Source: Linanthus parryae
Taxonomy: Eukaryota; Streptophyta; Magnoliopsida; Ericales; Polemoniaceae
Direction of reading: 5' to 3'
Assembly (NCBI GenBank): GCA_023055425.1
Contig: JALGPY010000002.1
Location: forward strand, 152,344,845 to 152,408,844
Length of the DNA: 64,000 nucleotides
This document shows positions 42,401 through 54,663 of this stretch, one piece after another. A program made the translations under genes and the position numbers. The notes under the pieces were generated by a model. That model was not told the origin of the DNA and made no database searches. It saw only the letters and a program-made list of their open reading frames with translations. Every line of letters starts with the position of its first letter. Position 1 is the stretch's first letter.

Positions 42401-42721
42401 AAAGACAAAACCTCAATCTGTTTGATTCTTAGTTTATGCTAAAAAATACTGATTTAGTACACAATTCACACAATTAATAATAACACAGTAATTCCAAATG
42501 ATCCTACTTATTGATGAACATAAGCACAAATTACAAGTAAGTTGCAGAAAATCCTACTGACCAAAAGATAGGTCATCTAAGCAAAAATAAAATCAAAACA
42601 TCCTAAAATTTTTCTCCCCGTTTTTGAATTTCATCAAAAATAATGAGAAGATGTTGGATCAGTGTCTCGAAAATTTTGAAAATAAAACTTGAAAAGAATG
42701 GGAATGAAAGAATAGGAAAGA
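42401..42721 (-). other. C2 3' untranslated spacer
   Basis: AT-rich, no coding sequence; matches the start of 60681-61000 in C3. Confidence 0.6.
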
Positions 42722-43355
42722 TTATGGGGTTGGGTCTTCATCTCCATCCTGACCTCCCTCTTCTTCCTCACTGTCTTCATCAGTCTTATCATGTTCTTCT
42801 TGTGAAACCACATCTAGTTCCTCAATGAAAGAATTGATTTTCTCTATAACACTGTTGAACAGGAAGGTGAGTCCTTCCAAAGCTTTTCTTCCATGCTTCA
42901 GTTTCTTCTTCACAGCCACCCTCTTCTGTTGTGCAGAGGGGATTTTGTGATCTTTCTTTCCTGTTTTTGATGCAGCCACAGATTTTAAAGAATCCTTCTC
43001 ATGTTTCCTTTTGGTGGACGCAGAATATATTCCATGTGATCCTGAAGTCGTGTCTTAGTCTGGAATAAGAATTTCTTTCCCTTTTCCCTTGATCCATGTG
43101 TCTGTTATTTTCTCGTCTCTTCTAGAGCTTCCAATATGGATTCCCGTCTGCTTCTCTTGTGAAGATACTGTGGACTTTTTCTTCTTTCCAGTTGCTGGAA
43201 TCTGGTCCTTTTTTTCAATAAAGTTTTTTTACTATGAGTCTTCACTGATTGTTAGAACTTTTTCATCAGCTATCTTTCTCTTCTTCTCTGTACTTTGTTT
43301 TAAACCTCCGACCATTTTGATTCTTTCTGAGGCTCTTCTAGTGCTCATTAGGGTT
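42722..43355 (-). pseudogene. C2 post-pol (env-like) ORF remnant
   Basis: The acidic C-terminus at 42722-42979 (KTDEDSEEEEGG) and the N-terminal start near 43355 (MSTRRA-type) correspond to the ends of the C3 ORF at 61205-62701. The roughly 1 kb that should join them is missing, so C2 carries an internal deletion of this ORF. Confidence 0.7.
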
Positions 43356-43798
43356 TGGGAGAAGAATAGAGAGATGTAGATTTGATACGGAGTGAAGGAG
43401 AAGAGAAGGAGATAAATACTCAGAGAGTTTGTATTTGAAAGGAAACTGCAATATTATTTTGATCTTAAAAGATCTGTAATGATCAACAAAGATTCAAATC
43501 TTTGAAGCCGTTGGAAATAAATAATGAATACTGTATTTGGCTGAAAAAATATTTATGAAAAAGGTAGGGACAATATTGAGAAAATATCTATAAAGATAGC
43601 ACACAATACTGAATGATCCAAGATTATTCAATAATCAGTTATCAGACTTATTTTCAAGGCGTTGGAAATAGTTTCAAGGTCTTCAAACGCTGTTAAGCTG
43701 AAACATATAAAACCAGAGTTTTGAATAGATTTTCAAGGCTTTGAAAATCAGTTCAAACCTTTGAAACACATAATAGCTTACCTTACTTACCTGATGCT
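43356..43798 (-). other. C2 spacer between pol and the post-pol ORF
   Basis: Non-coding, with CAAGGYSTTGAAA palindromes at 43655-43775. Corresponds to 62702-63150 of C3. It ends at the target site ATGCT. Confidence 0.7.
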
Positions 43799-45421
43799 TG
43801 ATAGAACCTTTTCGGAGCTATAATTCTTTAGCATTTACCACATGTTAATAGGTATTTGAGAGTGAATTAAGCCCAATGTTAGAGAATAAAGGTCGTTTTA
43901 TCATTTGTTGTTCACCATGTGCTATATTGTTAGTCCGGGCGTTTTCTATGCATATTTTGTTGTTTTTTTTCAAATATAATCGCTTGGTATGTTTGTTCAT
44001 GTTGTCTTGGCAGGAACGGATGCTAATCGTTGATAGGAAACATGGAACGAACTTCGGAAACAACGGGAGCTCAAGTGGAGTCAAGAGAAGCCAAATTGGA
44101 GGAGCTTGGATAACCAGATCACTAATTTGATCAAAGTTGGAGTTCTACAATTAATTTGGGAGTGAGACCTGTGCCAAATGAAAGTAGACTCATAGAACTT
44201 TCCAACGATAGGTCACGGAGCTTAATCCGAGTTCGGATGAAGAAGTTATGGCCCGGCGAAGTCAGGAGTAGATTTCAGGGGGCTTTTGTGCAATTACTGA
44301 AGACTTGTGACGAGTTATGATTGAAGAACGACCTAGGGACGAAAAATCACAAAATTCATGCATACGGAGGAAGGAAGAGAGGCAAGGGAGCTGAGGAGAT
44401 CGATTGGGATCATCCCCAAACCGGAGATTTCACCGTTTGATTTCTTTCTCATCTCTTTAATCACTTGTATAGAGAAACTTTGTTGTGTTGCTACGATTTC
44501 AAGTAGTAGCTATCCGTTTTGCTAGGCTTCTCTAGAGAACCTTGGGTTTATGTAGACGATTATGTTTTCCGAGTTCAAGACTTTGTTTCATGCTTTTTGA
44601 TTTGACCTATTGGATAACATTTGATTTCATGAACTTGTTGAAGATCTTAGTCTATTGACACGACTGTGTTAGGAATTGATATTCATGAATTTAGGGTTTA
44701 TTCATAGATTGTAATCTTGCTTGTAGTTAACATTTGTTTAGATAATTGTTCATATACTATGCTTAATTCCTTATCAAGAATGGATTCATTAACCGAACTT
44801 TTTAATTAGCTAGCGAGTGCGTGAGAGCGACTTAGACCTAGTTGTTATAAGATATGAACAACAATCCTTAATCACGGAGAATGAGAAGAGAAGTGTGTAG
44901 GATTGGCCTTAGTGGGTAGATTCGGTAGGAGATAGTGAGGTGTTCGTATGGTGGTGGTCTGAGAGGACATCATTCCGTACATTGTCGTTAGCCTACTAGA
45001 GCAGACCGGTAGATGTAGGTGGACCGACAGGACACCGAGTAGAACGTGACGTAGAACGACAGGAGACCGAGAGGAGATTGTCAGTACTATTACCCGGCTT
45101 AACTAGAATAGGAATAACGTGTTACTTTACTATAGCGGAAGTCGTCTACAGCCGTAGGTGATCTAGAGATTGCCTAGTTTCTCAATATTTGTTTATAAAT
45201 TAAAATACCCAAAAATATTAGTTTAATTGTTTATTCTATGTCAGTCACCTGAGGATGGAAAATGTTTAAATCGCAATTTCTTCTTCCTTGTTCTGTATTC
45301 TAGGCTAATAACTAATTAAATAATCTTAAGCTTGTCCTCGTGGGATCGATAAATCGGGGTTGAAATATTACCCTATATTACTTAACCGTGCACTTGCGCA
45401 TACACATAAGAATTCGTGTCA
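43799..45421 (+). repeat. Non-autonomous Athila 5' LTR
   Basis: TGATAGAACCTTTTCGGAGC to GAATTCGTGTCA. Closely similar to 49985-51616 along its length. Confidence 0.95.
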
Positions 45422-45427
45422 AGTTTT

Positions 45428-45445
45428 TTGCGCCGTTGCCGGGGA
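45428..45445 (+). other. Primer binding site (tRNA-Asp)
   Basis: TTGCGCCGTTGCCGGGGA has one mismatch to TGGCGCCGTTGCCGGGGA, six bases after the LTR. Confidence 0.92.
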
Positions 45446-45586
45446 CGACAGTAGATTATTTAGTTAGGCGTTTGTTTAGAGTTCTTTTATTTTAGTATTG
45501 TTTTATTTTGTTTCTATCTCTTTGCTTCACGGGTATCTTGTGAGTTTGTTTTTGCAGAAACGCCGGAAGAAGGAGACGTAACGAGC

Positions 45587-46020
45587 ATGTGGAGCAACGA
45601 GGATTATGTGGGGATCTCCGATTACCCAAACTACTGTGCTAAATGCAGAGTTTGGCACAATGACGACACATGCTCAATGATTTGGTGCTAGAAATGCAAG
45701 AAGGATCACAATTATGAAGACACATGCAGATTCGATCAACCACAGCTTCAGCACCACCAAGAGGACTCATCAGCAATCATGGCAGACTTGCACATATTAT
45801 GGGGGAGATCCAAGGTCGCATCACACGGATGTCCCTGGATACACCATAGCCACAAGAGGAGCCTTTTTCACATGCCATGGAGCCCCTAATCGAGCCCTTA
45901 TGGTCACCATCACAAGATGGTTCAGATGAACCTCATTGGCTACCAGCTGTCCTAGAGATGCAAAGGACACTGATGGCTAGGATGGAGCAAGAATGCGAAT
46001 CCCTGTCGCAAGCTTCCGTC
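45587..46020 (+). pseudogene. Unidentified Cys/His-rich ORF, broken
   Basis: The frame from ATG 45587 reads MWSNEDYVGISDYPNYCAKC, then further paired cysteines in CSMIWC, stop, KCKKDHNYEDTC, giving two CxxC-like pairs with histidines that could bind zinc. A TAG interrupts it. A second frame from 45877 (MEPLIEPLWSPSQDG) runs to 46020. Not recognised as gag; possibly the remains of one longer protein together with 45993-46685. Confidence 0.45.
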
Positions 46021-46685
46021 TAGAAGAAGAGATATCTGAGCCGAGCGAAGAGTGCAATGTCCCTGAACAAGCTGTAGACTTTGCCACTTATGTGGACTCA
46101 TACACTGATTCAGACTGGGGTGGAGTTGTGTGTCCAACAATGGAGGAGGCGATGCTCTCTGCAAGGCAACCTCCAATTATCTCACAGCCTTGGCATGATT
46201 TGGATGAAACCAACATTGGGAGCTTGTGGTGTGCTGAAGATGAAGATGGCGAAGAAATAGTGCCCATTCCAATTGAGGTAAAAGCCCCTACTCATTTTTT
46301 TGAAGAATTTTCCATATCTCATGTAAATCAAGTCCGCAATGAGTTGAGAAGACTTGTGTATGGAGAGCCTTTTGGGGAAGAACATGATGGGCAACATCCA
46401 ATTTCTTGTTCTATTGGCTATCCTATTGCTAATCTATATGCCATAGTCAAGGAGTTGGAAATTTTCAAGTGTGGGGGTATAGATGAGATTCATGTGTCTG
46501 ATGAAGATCATTTAGCACCGAAGGAGTATCACTGGGATGATTTCATTTCCATAGATTCATTTGAGCCCAGTGGAACTTTGTGGAAGTTGATCAAGAGGAT
46601 CAAGTGCGAGATGAAAAGAGTCGGCTTATACAATTGTTCACCATCTTCTTTTCACATGGGTGCACTTCGAGAGAAAAATCTTTGA
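45993..46685 (+). CDS. Unidentified 230-codon ORF of the non-autonomous Athila
   Basis: Open from MRIPVASFRLEEEISEPSEE to a TGA at 46683. Acidic, with several tryptophans; no family recognised. It contains segments such as ISHVNQVRNELRRLVYGEPF and SFEPSGTLWKLIKRIKCEMK. It ends about 80 bp before the conserved post-ORF hairpin motif that follows pol in A2, so by position it takes the place of gag-pol. Function unknown; the true start may lie upstream. Confidence 0.55.
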   Translation: MRIPVASFRLEEEISEPSEECNVPEQAVDFATYVDSYTDSDWGGVVCPTMEEAMLSARQPPIISQPWHDLDETNIGSLWCAEDEDGEEIVPIPIEVKAPTHFFEEFSISHVNQVRNELRRLVYGEPFGEEHDGQHPISCSIGYPIANLYAIVKELEIFKCGGIDEIHVSDEDHLAPKEYHWDDFISIDSFEPSGTLWKLIKRIKCEMKRVGLYNCSPSSFHMGALREKNL

Positions 46686-46762
46686 GAAAAGATTGTGGAA
46701 GAAGAAGAATTGGAGATTTAAAGCATCCTTCACTATCCTTGACGGTTGAAGTAACCGGGTCG

Positions 46763-46815
46763 GGCTGTCAACCTTAAATTACAAGCGCTTCTTGGGATGC
46801 AACCCAATGTAGAGT
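46763..46815 (+). promoter_or_regulatory. Conserved post-ORF motif with hairpin
   Basis: TCGGGCTGTCAACCTTAAAT, then CAAGCGCTTC and TTGGGATGCAACCCAA. This matches the A2 motif at 13736-13806 (element strand). Confidence 0.7.
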
Positions 46816-49800
46816 AGGATATTTGTTATTTTATTTTTGTATTTAGTTCTCCATATTTGATTTTCAGGGGTGAGAGAGAGAGTTGTTTTAATATATCCTA
46901 TGAGTGTGCAGGACACAGGTACCGAAGAACCCTTGGGATTCCCCTTCTTGATGCACATGCACTACATTGCATGCAAAACGAGGCGCAACGAGCAATTTGA
47001 TAATATAGCTTGGAAGAGAGGCTACTCGAAGTCGAGAGGTATCTATTCATTTAGTGAGTATATTGGCAGCTAGTTCTGGCCCGGAGTTGCACACATCGGA
47101 ATTCGAAGAGGGATGAAAGAAAATACAAGTTTAAAGGGACACAATTCTTGCACTAGAGAGCAATTTTGGAGAGGAGATGAAAAATCCCCGGAATTTGGTA
47201 ATTTTTCAATCGGCATTGGATTCTACATTCAATGAAGAGTCCTTGAGTGCAAGAATCGAATGAATCAGACACCGAATGAAGAAATTGGAGCAAAAACAAA
47301 CACCGGTAAGTCCCAGAGCATTTTGGGCTGAAATGAATTCATTTCGGGCCGAATGCCCTTGAGTTCGGGCCGAAATGAAAAGAGGCTACTGTTTTGAGTT
47401 TTCCATTTCATTTCGGACTGAAATGATTTGATTTCGGGCCGAAATCAACTGATTTCGGCCCGAAATCAAACCATTTCGGGCCGAAATGGTCTGGACAGCT
47501 CATTTATTGAGGTCATTTTTGGTATTTTGGGGCTATTCTTTTAAACAAAAACCGGGTTTTAACTCTCCTACACCCCAATTTCGGATCAAATACACCCTCC
47601 TTCATCTTCTTCCTCTCAAACTCTCAAGAACACCCACACACAAAATCAAAAACATCTCCAAATCCAATTTTTTTTGGTGGGTTTTGCTCCTTGCAAGCTT
47701 GTCATCAACATTAGGTCGTGGATTTTTGAGAGATAGTGCACGGTTTGAGTTTGGGGAAAAACGAAGTGGAAGATCTCCAAGAACAAAAAAATTCCGATTC
47801 GCATACTTGGAGTAGGATTTGGCCTTACCTCAAGAAGAGACTTGTTACAGGGACACCAATGATCTTATGGAGGTACTCTTGCCTTCACTTGCTCGTGTTT
47901 CTGAAAAAGTTGGTACAATTTTCTCTCTCTCGGCTTGAATTCTTGCTTAGGCACTCTAAGGGCTTAATTTTCTTGAAAATTTTTACTTGCTCATACTCGG
48001 ATTGTTGGATACTTGTTTAGTTCACTCTAGGCCTCACGTGCACTCACTCCGACTAGACCCACCGACCCTACGCTTAGGCAGCCGAGTCCTCTTGATTTCA
48101 CCTTATATTTCGTTGAGGAAAACGAAGCGCTTAAGTGTGGAGGAGTTTTAGCTATCCGCTAGTTAGCCATTGCATTGCCATGTTACATGTAGTTTAGTGA
48201 GTCGCGTTTGCATGTAGGTGTCGAGTCGGTTATTTGCATGTGCACGCTTATTTATTGAGTCCACGTACCCATACTTTGTTGTTAGTTAGTCTAGTTGGCT
48301 AGTTACATATAGTGTCGAAAAAAAATTAATAAATTAAAAAAAAAAAGAAAAATCCTAAAAAATTGATTTTTTTAGAAAGGGCAATTGAAGAGAGTAAGCG
48401 TGGAGAGGGCTTAATGATAGCAATTCCCTAGTTAGTATGAAATCTGAAGTGAGGAAGACGCGTGAATCTGGAGTAGGAAGGATATAGGGCCAATGGACTC
48501 GAGAATTGTGAGTAGTTGTATCTCAAACTAGTTATCCTACTAGCACTACACCACCATCACTTAGGTAGTCATCAACCCTCCTCGTAGTGACAACAAAACA
48601 GCTGTGCGAGTGATTTTTATGGGGACCTCACATCCCGTCTCCATCGCCTAGGTCCACTAGTTACCCCAATTTGATCCATTTACCCCTTTTATTCACAGCC
48701 TCAAGCCTAGGAAGCCGTTCCTTGTGACTTTCATCACTAGTTAGAATGGTCCCTTCCTATGCGTCATGATAGAGAATGTTGAGTTAGGGAGGTGCATGGA
48801 AGGTGAGCTGATATTATATATCATGAGTGGATTGTCTTACATGTCGTCTTTTGAGGGGATGTGAGGGTGAGTTAGAGACGGTAGCACACTTCGGTGTGGC
48901 GGTGAGTCTTGTCCATATATCACGATCACAGGTGGAGTGCCATAGTGCGTGACATTCTTTTCGCATGATATGGGGTGGGGTTGGTTGATATTTTAGGAGG
49001 ACATGCCTGTGCTTCATTTATATTTTTTACATCTTAGGTGTTGAGGAGGATTGGTTGGAATTAGCACGTATTACATTGACTACCGGGTTCGTGACACGGT
49101 TTACATTGAGTGTAGGGGTGTCGACATTTATCGTGATAACACATTTTAGTTGACACATTCCACCCCTACGTTATTTGCTTTGACAGATTGTTCTCCTCGG
49201 ATATTTGCTACTACTATGAGCTCCATGTGATATATTGTGTTGTGAAAAAAAAATTGAAAGTGAAATGGAATAAGGAGCCGGAAATTAAACTTCATGAAGA
49301 CCGAGGTGATTAGCTATGAGTTTTGATCACTTCATCACATTTGTGGCCGCGAGAACGGCGTTGCACCAAGATTGAGGGAATGAGGGTCGGAGTAGTTTGT
49401 CGGTGGGGTTCCTTGGATTTTGGTGAGGGGGTGTGAAAATGGGTTCTTGTGAGATGTATCATGACGTCTAGAACTGCGCTTCTAAATATCGTATCCTACC
49501 CGTCCTATGCCGTCAACAATTTAACCCATGGATAAATAGCTCGAATGGTAGGTTGCTAGGTATATGTTTGATGAGTGTGCCGAAGCAACTTATTTTGTGT
49601 TCATCCCCGTTCTGTCCGACGAAACTTGCCGCAAGTTCTACTGATCACCAAAGTTATATAATCTTCTAGGGGATGTGAGAGCCTTATGACATGCCGTTTT
49701 GTTCTTTGAGATTTCCCAATCTCTAACTAAAGAAAAGAAAAAAAATATGTTCTTTAAATCCTTGCATTATTCATACTTGCGTTGGATTGTATATATCACG

Positions 49801-49969
49801 TAGTTTGCATAGTCGTGTTTTTGTGTATTGAGTCGTGAGTCGTGTTGGCTAGCGGAAAGTGAAGTATGCAAAGCGGTGGGGTATGCATTGGTTTGGTTTT
49901 GGTTTGTATGCCACGTCTCAAGTGCGGGGGGTTTTGTGCTTCATGGTTGCTCGGGACGAGGAAAAGAGT
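46816..49969 (+). other. Long non-coding 3' region of the non-autonomous Athila
   Basis: No protein family recognised in any frame. It contains the TTTCGGGCCGAAAT array (47325-47490), an AAGTGTGGAGGAG polypurine-like tract near 48136, A-rich tracts near 48318-48360 and repeated GTGTGGGG-like words. Confidence 0.6.
47325..47490. repeat. Array of ATTTCGGGCCGAAAT palindromes
   Basis: Seven copies or near-copies of a 14-15 bp palindrome (for example ATTTCGGCCCGAAAT and ATTTCGGGCCGAAAT) within about 165 bp, with short spacers. No counterpart in A1 or A2. Confidence 0.9.
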
Positions 49970-49984
49970 AAGTGTGGGGGAGTT
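49970..49984 (+). other. Polypurine tract
   Basis: AGTGTGGGGGAGTT immediately before the 3' LTR TGATAG. Confidence 0.85.
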
Positions 49985-51616
49985 TGATAGAACCTTTTAG
50001 GAGCTATAATTATTTAGCATTTACCACATGTTAATAGATATTTGAGAGTGATTTGAGCCCAATGTTAGAGAATAAAGGCTGTTTTAAAACTTGTTGTTCA
50101 CCATGTAATATATTGTTAGTCGGGGCGTTACCTATGCATATTTCGTTATTATTTGTCAAATATAATCGCTTTTTATGTTTTTTCATGTTGTCTTGGCAGG
50201 AACGGATGCTAATCGTTGATAGGAAGCATGGAACGAACTTCGGAAACAACGGGAGCTCAAGTAGAGTTAAGAGAAGTCGAATTGGAGGAGCTTGGATGAC
50301 CACTTTGCACTAATTTGATCATAGATTGAGTTCTAAAATTAATTTGGGAGTGAGACCTGTGCCAATCTAAAGTGGACTCAGAGAGATTTTCAACGATAGG
50401 TCACAGAGCTTAATCCGAGTTCACACGAAGAAGTTATGGCCCGGAGAAGTCAAGAGCAGATTTCAGGGGGCTATTGTGCAATTACTGAAGACTTGTGACG
50501 GGTTATGATTGATGAACGACTTAGGGACGAAAAATCACAACAATCACGCATACGGAGGAAGGAAGAGAGGCAAGGGAGCCGAGGAGATCGATTGGGATCA
50601 TCCCCAAACTGGAGATTTCACCGTTTGATTTCTTTCTATTATCTTTTAATCACTTGTATGGAGAAACTTTGGTGTGTTGCTACGATTGCAAGTAGTAGGT
50701 AGACGTTTTGCTAGGATTCTCTAGAGAGCCTAGGGTTTATGCAGACGATTATGTTTTCCGTGTTCAAGACTTCGGTTCATGCTTTTTGATTTGATCTATT
50801 GTATGACATTTGATTTCATGAACTTGTTGAAGATCTTAGTCTATTGACACGACTGTGGTAGGAATTGATAATTCTTGAATCTTCGTGTTCTTCATAGATT
50901 GTGATCTTTTTTAAAGTTAGTATTTGTTTTAGCTAATTATTCATATACTACGCTTAATTCCTTAGCAAAAATGGAGTAATTAACCGGACTTGTTAATTAG
51001 CTAGCTAGTGCGTGAGAGCAACTTAGACCTAGTTGTGATGAGATATGAACAAGAATCCTTAATCACGGAGACTGAGAAGAGAAGTGTGTAGGATTGGCCT
51101 TAGTGGGTAGATTTGGTAGGAGATAGTGAGGTGTTCGTGTGGTGGTGGTCTGAGAGGACATCAATCCGTACATTGTCGTTAGCCTACTAGAACAGACCGG
51201 TAGATGTAGGTGGGCTGACAGGACACCGAGTAGACCGTGACGTAGAACGACATGAGACCGAGAGGAGATTGTCAGTACTATTGCCCGGCTTAACTAGAAT
51301 ATGATTAACGTGTTACTTTGCTATTCCAAAATTCGTCTACAGCCCTAGGTGATCTAGAGTTTGCCTAGTTTCTCCATATTTGTTTAATAAATTAAAACAC
51401 CCAAAAATATTAGTTTAATTGTTTATTCTATGCCAGTCACCTGTTTGAGGATGGAAAATGTTTAAATCACAATTCTTCCTCCTTGTACTGTATTCTAGGC
51501 TAATAACTAATTAAATAATCTCAAGCTTGTCCTCGTGGGATCGATAACTCGGGGTTGAAATATTACCCTATATTATTTGACCGTGCACTTGTGCATACAC
51601 GTAAGAATTCGTGTCA
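49985..51616 (+). repeat. Non-autonomous Athila 3' LTR
   Basis: TGATAGAACCTTTTAGGAGC to GAATTCGTGTCA, followed by the duplicated ATGCT. Confidence 0.95.
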
Positions 51617-51621
51617 ATGCT

Positions 51622-53675
51622 CCCCCTATACCAATGCATCTTTATTTAGCATGCCTAATTCCATTCTTAGAGCTGAAAACCTTACATCTGCCAATGGTTT
51701 AGTGAAGATATATGCAAGTTGCATGTTAGTAGAAACAACAATATCACCTTTTTCAGCATGATTCTGATGAAATGGTGTTTGACATCAATATGCTTGGTTC
51801 TTGAATGCTGTACTGGATTCTTTGTACTAGATATTGCACTGGTGTTGTCACATTTGATGGGAATGCTTCTGTAATCAAAACAAGACCCCTCAATTGTTGA
51901 GTAATCCATAATACTTGTGAACAACTAGCTCCATCAGATATATATTTAGCTTCATCTGTTGATAGAGCAACTGAGTTTTTTTTGTTGGAGTGCCAAATGA
52001 TCAGAGATGTTGCAATGAATTGGCAAGTTCCTGAAGTAATTTTCCTATCAACTTTGTAACCTACAAAGTCCGCATCTGAAAATCCATGCAAAGAGAAGTT
52101 AGAATGTCTTGGATACCAAAGCCCTAAGTCTTTGGTACCATTGAAATATCTGAATATTCTCTTCACAACAGTTAAGTATGATTCCTTTGGATCAGCATGA
52201 AATCTTGCACACATACATACACTGAACATGATATCTGGTCTACTAGTAGTAAGACATAGTTATGCTCCAATCATACCTCTATACTCTCTTACATTGACAC
52301 TCTTCCCTGATTCATCTTTATCTAAAGACAGTGTGTAACTCATTGGAGTCTTGATTTCTTTGGATTGAGACAGGTTGTACTTGTTCAGCAAGTCCCTAGT
52401 GTACTTGCTTTGATGCAGAAAGATGCCCTTCTTCAATTGATGTTTCTGGAGTCCCGTCCCAGAAAGAAGTTCAACTCTCCTATCATGCTCATTTCAAATT
52501 CCCTACTCATAAGACTTGAGAATTCTTTGCAAATATCAATAGTAGCTCCAAATAGAATATCATCAACATAAATCTGAACTACAAGTAAATCTTTCTCATG
52601 AGTCTTTATGAAAAGGGTCTTGTCTACCAAATATTCTTTTGAAACCATTTTCAAGCAGAAACTTTGACAATCTTTCATACCAAGCCCTTGGAGCTTGTTT
52701 CAAAGCATAAAGAGCTTTGTCAAGTTTATAAACATGATCTGGAAACTTGCTTTCAAAACCTGGAGGTTAACATAAACTTCTTCTAGTAAGTAGCCACTCA
52801 AAAATGCACTTTTCACATCCATTTGAAATAGTTTCATGTTTTTGAAAGATGCAAATGCAAGTAGAATTCTAATTGCTTCTAACCTGGAAAATGGAGCAAA
52901 ATTTTCCTCATAATCTATACCTTCTTCTTGATTGTAACCTTGAGAAACTAACCTTGCTCTGTTTCTGGTCACCTTGCCATTTTCATCGAATTTGTTTCTG
53001 AACACCCATCTGGTACCAATTACAGACTGGTTTCTAGGTGGAGGAACTAGGTTCCAAACCTTGTTTCTTTCAAACTCATTGAGTTCACTTTGCATATCCG
53101 CTTCTTTTATAGCTTCCTTCACAGTCTTGGGTTCTACAAGAGAAATGAAAGCATTGAAAGCACAAAGATTCTTTAACTGTGATCTTGTTTGTGTACCAGT
53201 GGTTGGGTCAGAGATGATGTTTTCAACTAGATGTGACGAGAGATATTTGAATCTTTTTCTTGGAGACCAAGATTCAGGCTCTCCATATATCTTATCTGGT
53301 CTTGGAGTAGTGGCCTGATCATTCATCTCTTTCTGATCATTTTTGTCAAGGCTTTGATCCCTATTTTCAAGGCCTTGAGACCTGTTTTCAAGTTATTGAA
53401 AATGGCTTATGTTTCCTTATGAACCTTTCTTGAACCCAACAGAGTTCTCAGCTTCTTCTTCTGATTCATGCTTGTTCAGATTCAAGTCTGCAAAACTTTC
53501 ACTCAAAGAACCATCATAGCTTTCATCAAAAATAAAATGAATACTTTCTTCAACCAACTTGGTTTTTTTATTATAAATTCTATAAACTTTGCTAGTAAGA
53601 GAGTAACGAAGAAATATACCTTCATCACTTCTTGAATCAAACTTACCCAACTTGTCCTTATCATTGTTGTGGACA
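51622..53675 (-). pseudogene. C2 reverse transcriptase and RNase H (broken)
   Basis: RT N-part at 52700-53326: [54 protein letters not shown]. The next frame (52433-52678) has the intact catalytic YVDD (VQIYVDDILFGAT). RNase H at 51753-52229 has SDADFVGYKVDRKITSGTCQ, DEAKYIS and IKCDNTSAI. Several frameshifts separate these parts. The pol sequence upstream at 53417-53650 (SRSDEGIFLRYSL) is next to the mini-CACTA. Family enzyme: copies element RNA to DNA. Confidence 0.88.
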
Positions 53676-53678
53676 TAA

Positions 53679-53981
53679 CACTACAAGAAAATTTGCTTGA
53701 AACGGCAGTTCAAAACTGCCTTAAAACTCACCAAAAACCGCCTTAAAAGCAACTACAGCGCTTTTTGTGGCGGTTCTTCATGTGATGTGAAGAAAGTTGT
53801 CGCGAATAGCAAAACGACGGATTAAACCGACGTAAATTTTTCTTTTCGGCGGTTTTAGAAAACCACCTTAAACCAAAAGGGAATCTTCTACCCTAGCGTC
53901 TGTTTACTCGAGCCGTTTATTTATTAATTAATTTTTCAATTCAGGTTGTGAGTTGAATTTTGTATAATAGTTTGATGTTTG

Positions 53982-54018
<37 letters not shown>

Positions 54019-54660
54019 CATCACAAAGTCCAGATTCAAATCATTCAAAAGTAGCAGACCAAATACTTCAAGACCAAATATTTATAATAATGTGATGTTT
54101 GAGGTGCCTTCCGTGCAACCCAGACCAGATCAGAAATATAGACCAGATTAGAAATATAGGTGGCCTTAAGAAAATAGGTGGACTTTGACATGAACTTGAA
54201 GAAATATCAATTTAACTGAGATCGATTCTAAAAAAAAATCAACCCAAATTAGATCGAGGGGTAGATAGATGGTCTCCATTCTACGAAGCACACACGCCGA
54301 CTGAAGGAAGCAAAATGGTGGGGCTTTAAATAGTAGTAGGGTTTGATCAACGGCCAAGATCTAGATCTAAAAACTGAATCAATGGTCATGATCTAACAAA
54401 CTAAATGGCGGTTTAAACGACCGTATACCATATTCTATATACGTCAATTAAACAAAGCAACATAAATCATATCCTATATACGGCGGTTATTCTATAAACC
54501 GGCGAAAAAACGATCAACTATACGTCGGATTTTCTAACCGCCGAAAATTTGATCAACTACACATTGGTTCTTTAGAACCGCCGTGACGGAACTCTTATAA
54601 AGGCGGTTTTCGAGTCCGCCGTATTCGAAACAGCCGTCACAGGCCATTTTTCTAGTAGTG
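53679..54660. mobile_element. Mini-CACTA transposon
   Basis: 982 bp. Starts CACTACAAGAAAAT and ends ATTTTTCTAGTAGTG, with a 3-bp duplication TAA at 53676-53678 and 54661-54663. Subterminal regions have many inverted GGCGGTTT/AACCGCC words. No transposase ORF, so it depends on another CACTA. It splits C2 pol right after the FKPFGCTC segment near the end of the integrase part. It also contains a T-run at about 53982-54016. Confidence 0.93.
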
Positions 54661-54663
54661 TAA

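Larger units (their letters stand above)
43799..51616 (+). mobile_element. Non-autonomous Athila-like element (LARD-type), complete
   Basis: LTRs at 43799-45421 and 49985-51616 (1,623 and 1,632 bp) flank a 4.56-kb interior with tRNA-Asp primer site and polypurine tract but no recognisable protease, RT or integrase. The TSD ATGCT is at 43794-43798 and 51617-51621. Joining the flanks restores a sequence seen uninterrupted in C3 near 63145-63175, which proves the insertion. Athila relationship rests on the primer site, the AGTGTGGGGGAG tract and the conserved hairpin motif at 46763-46815. Confidence 0.93.
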
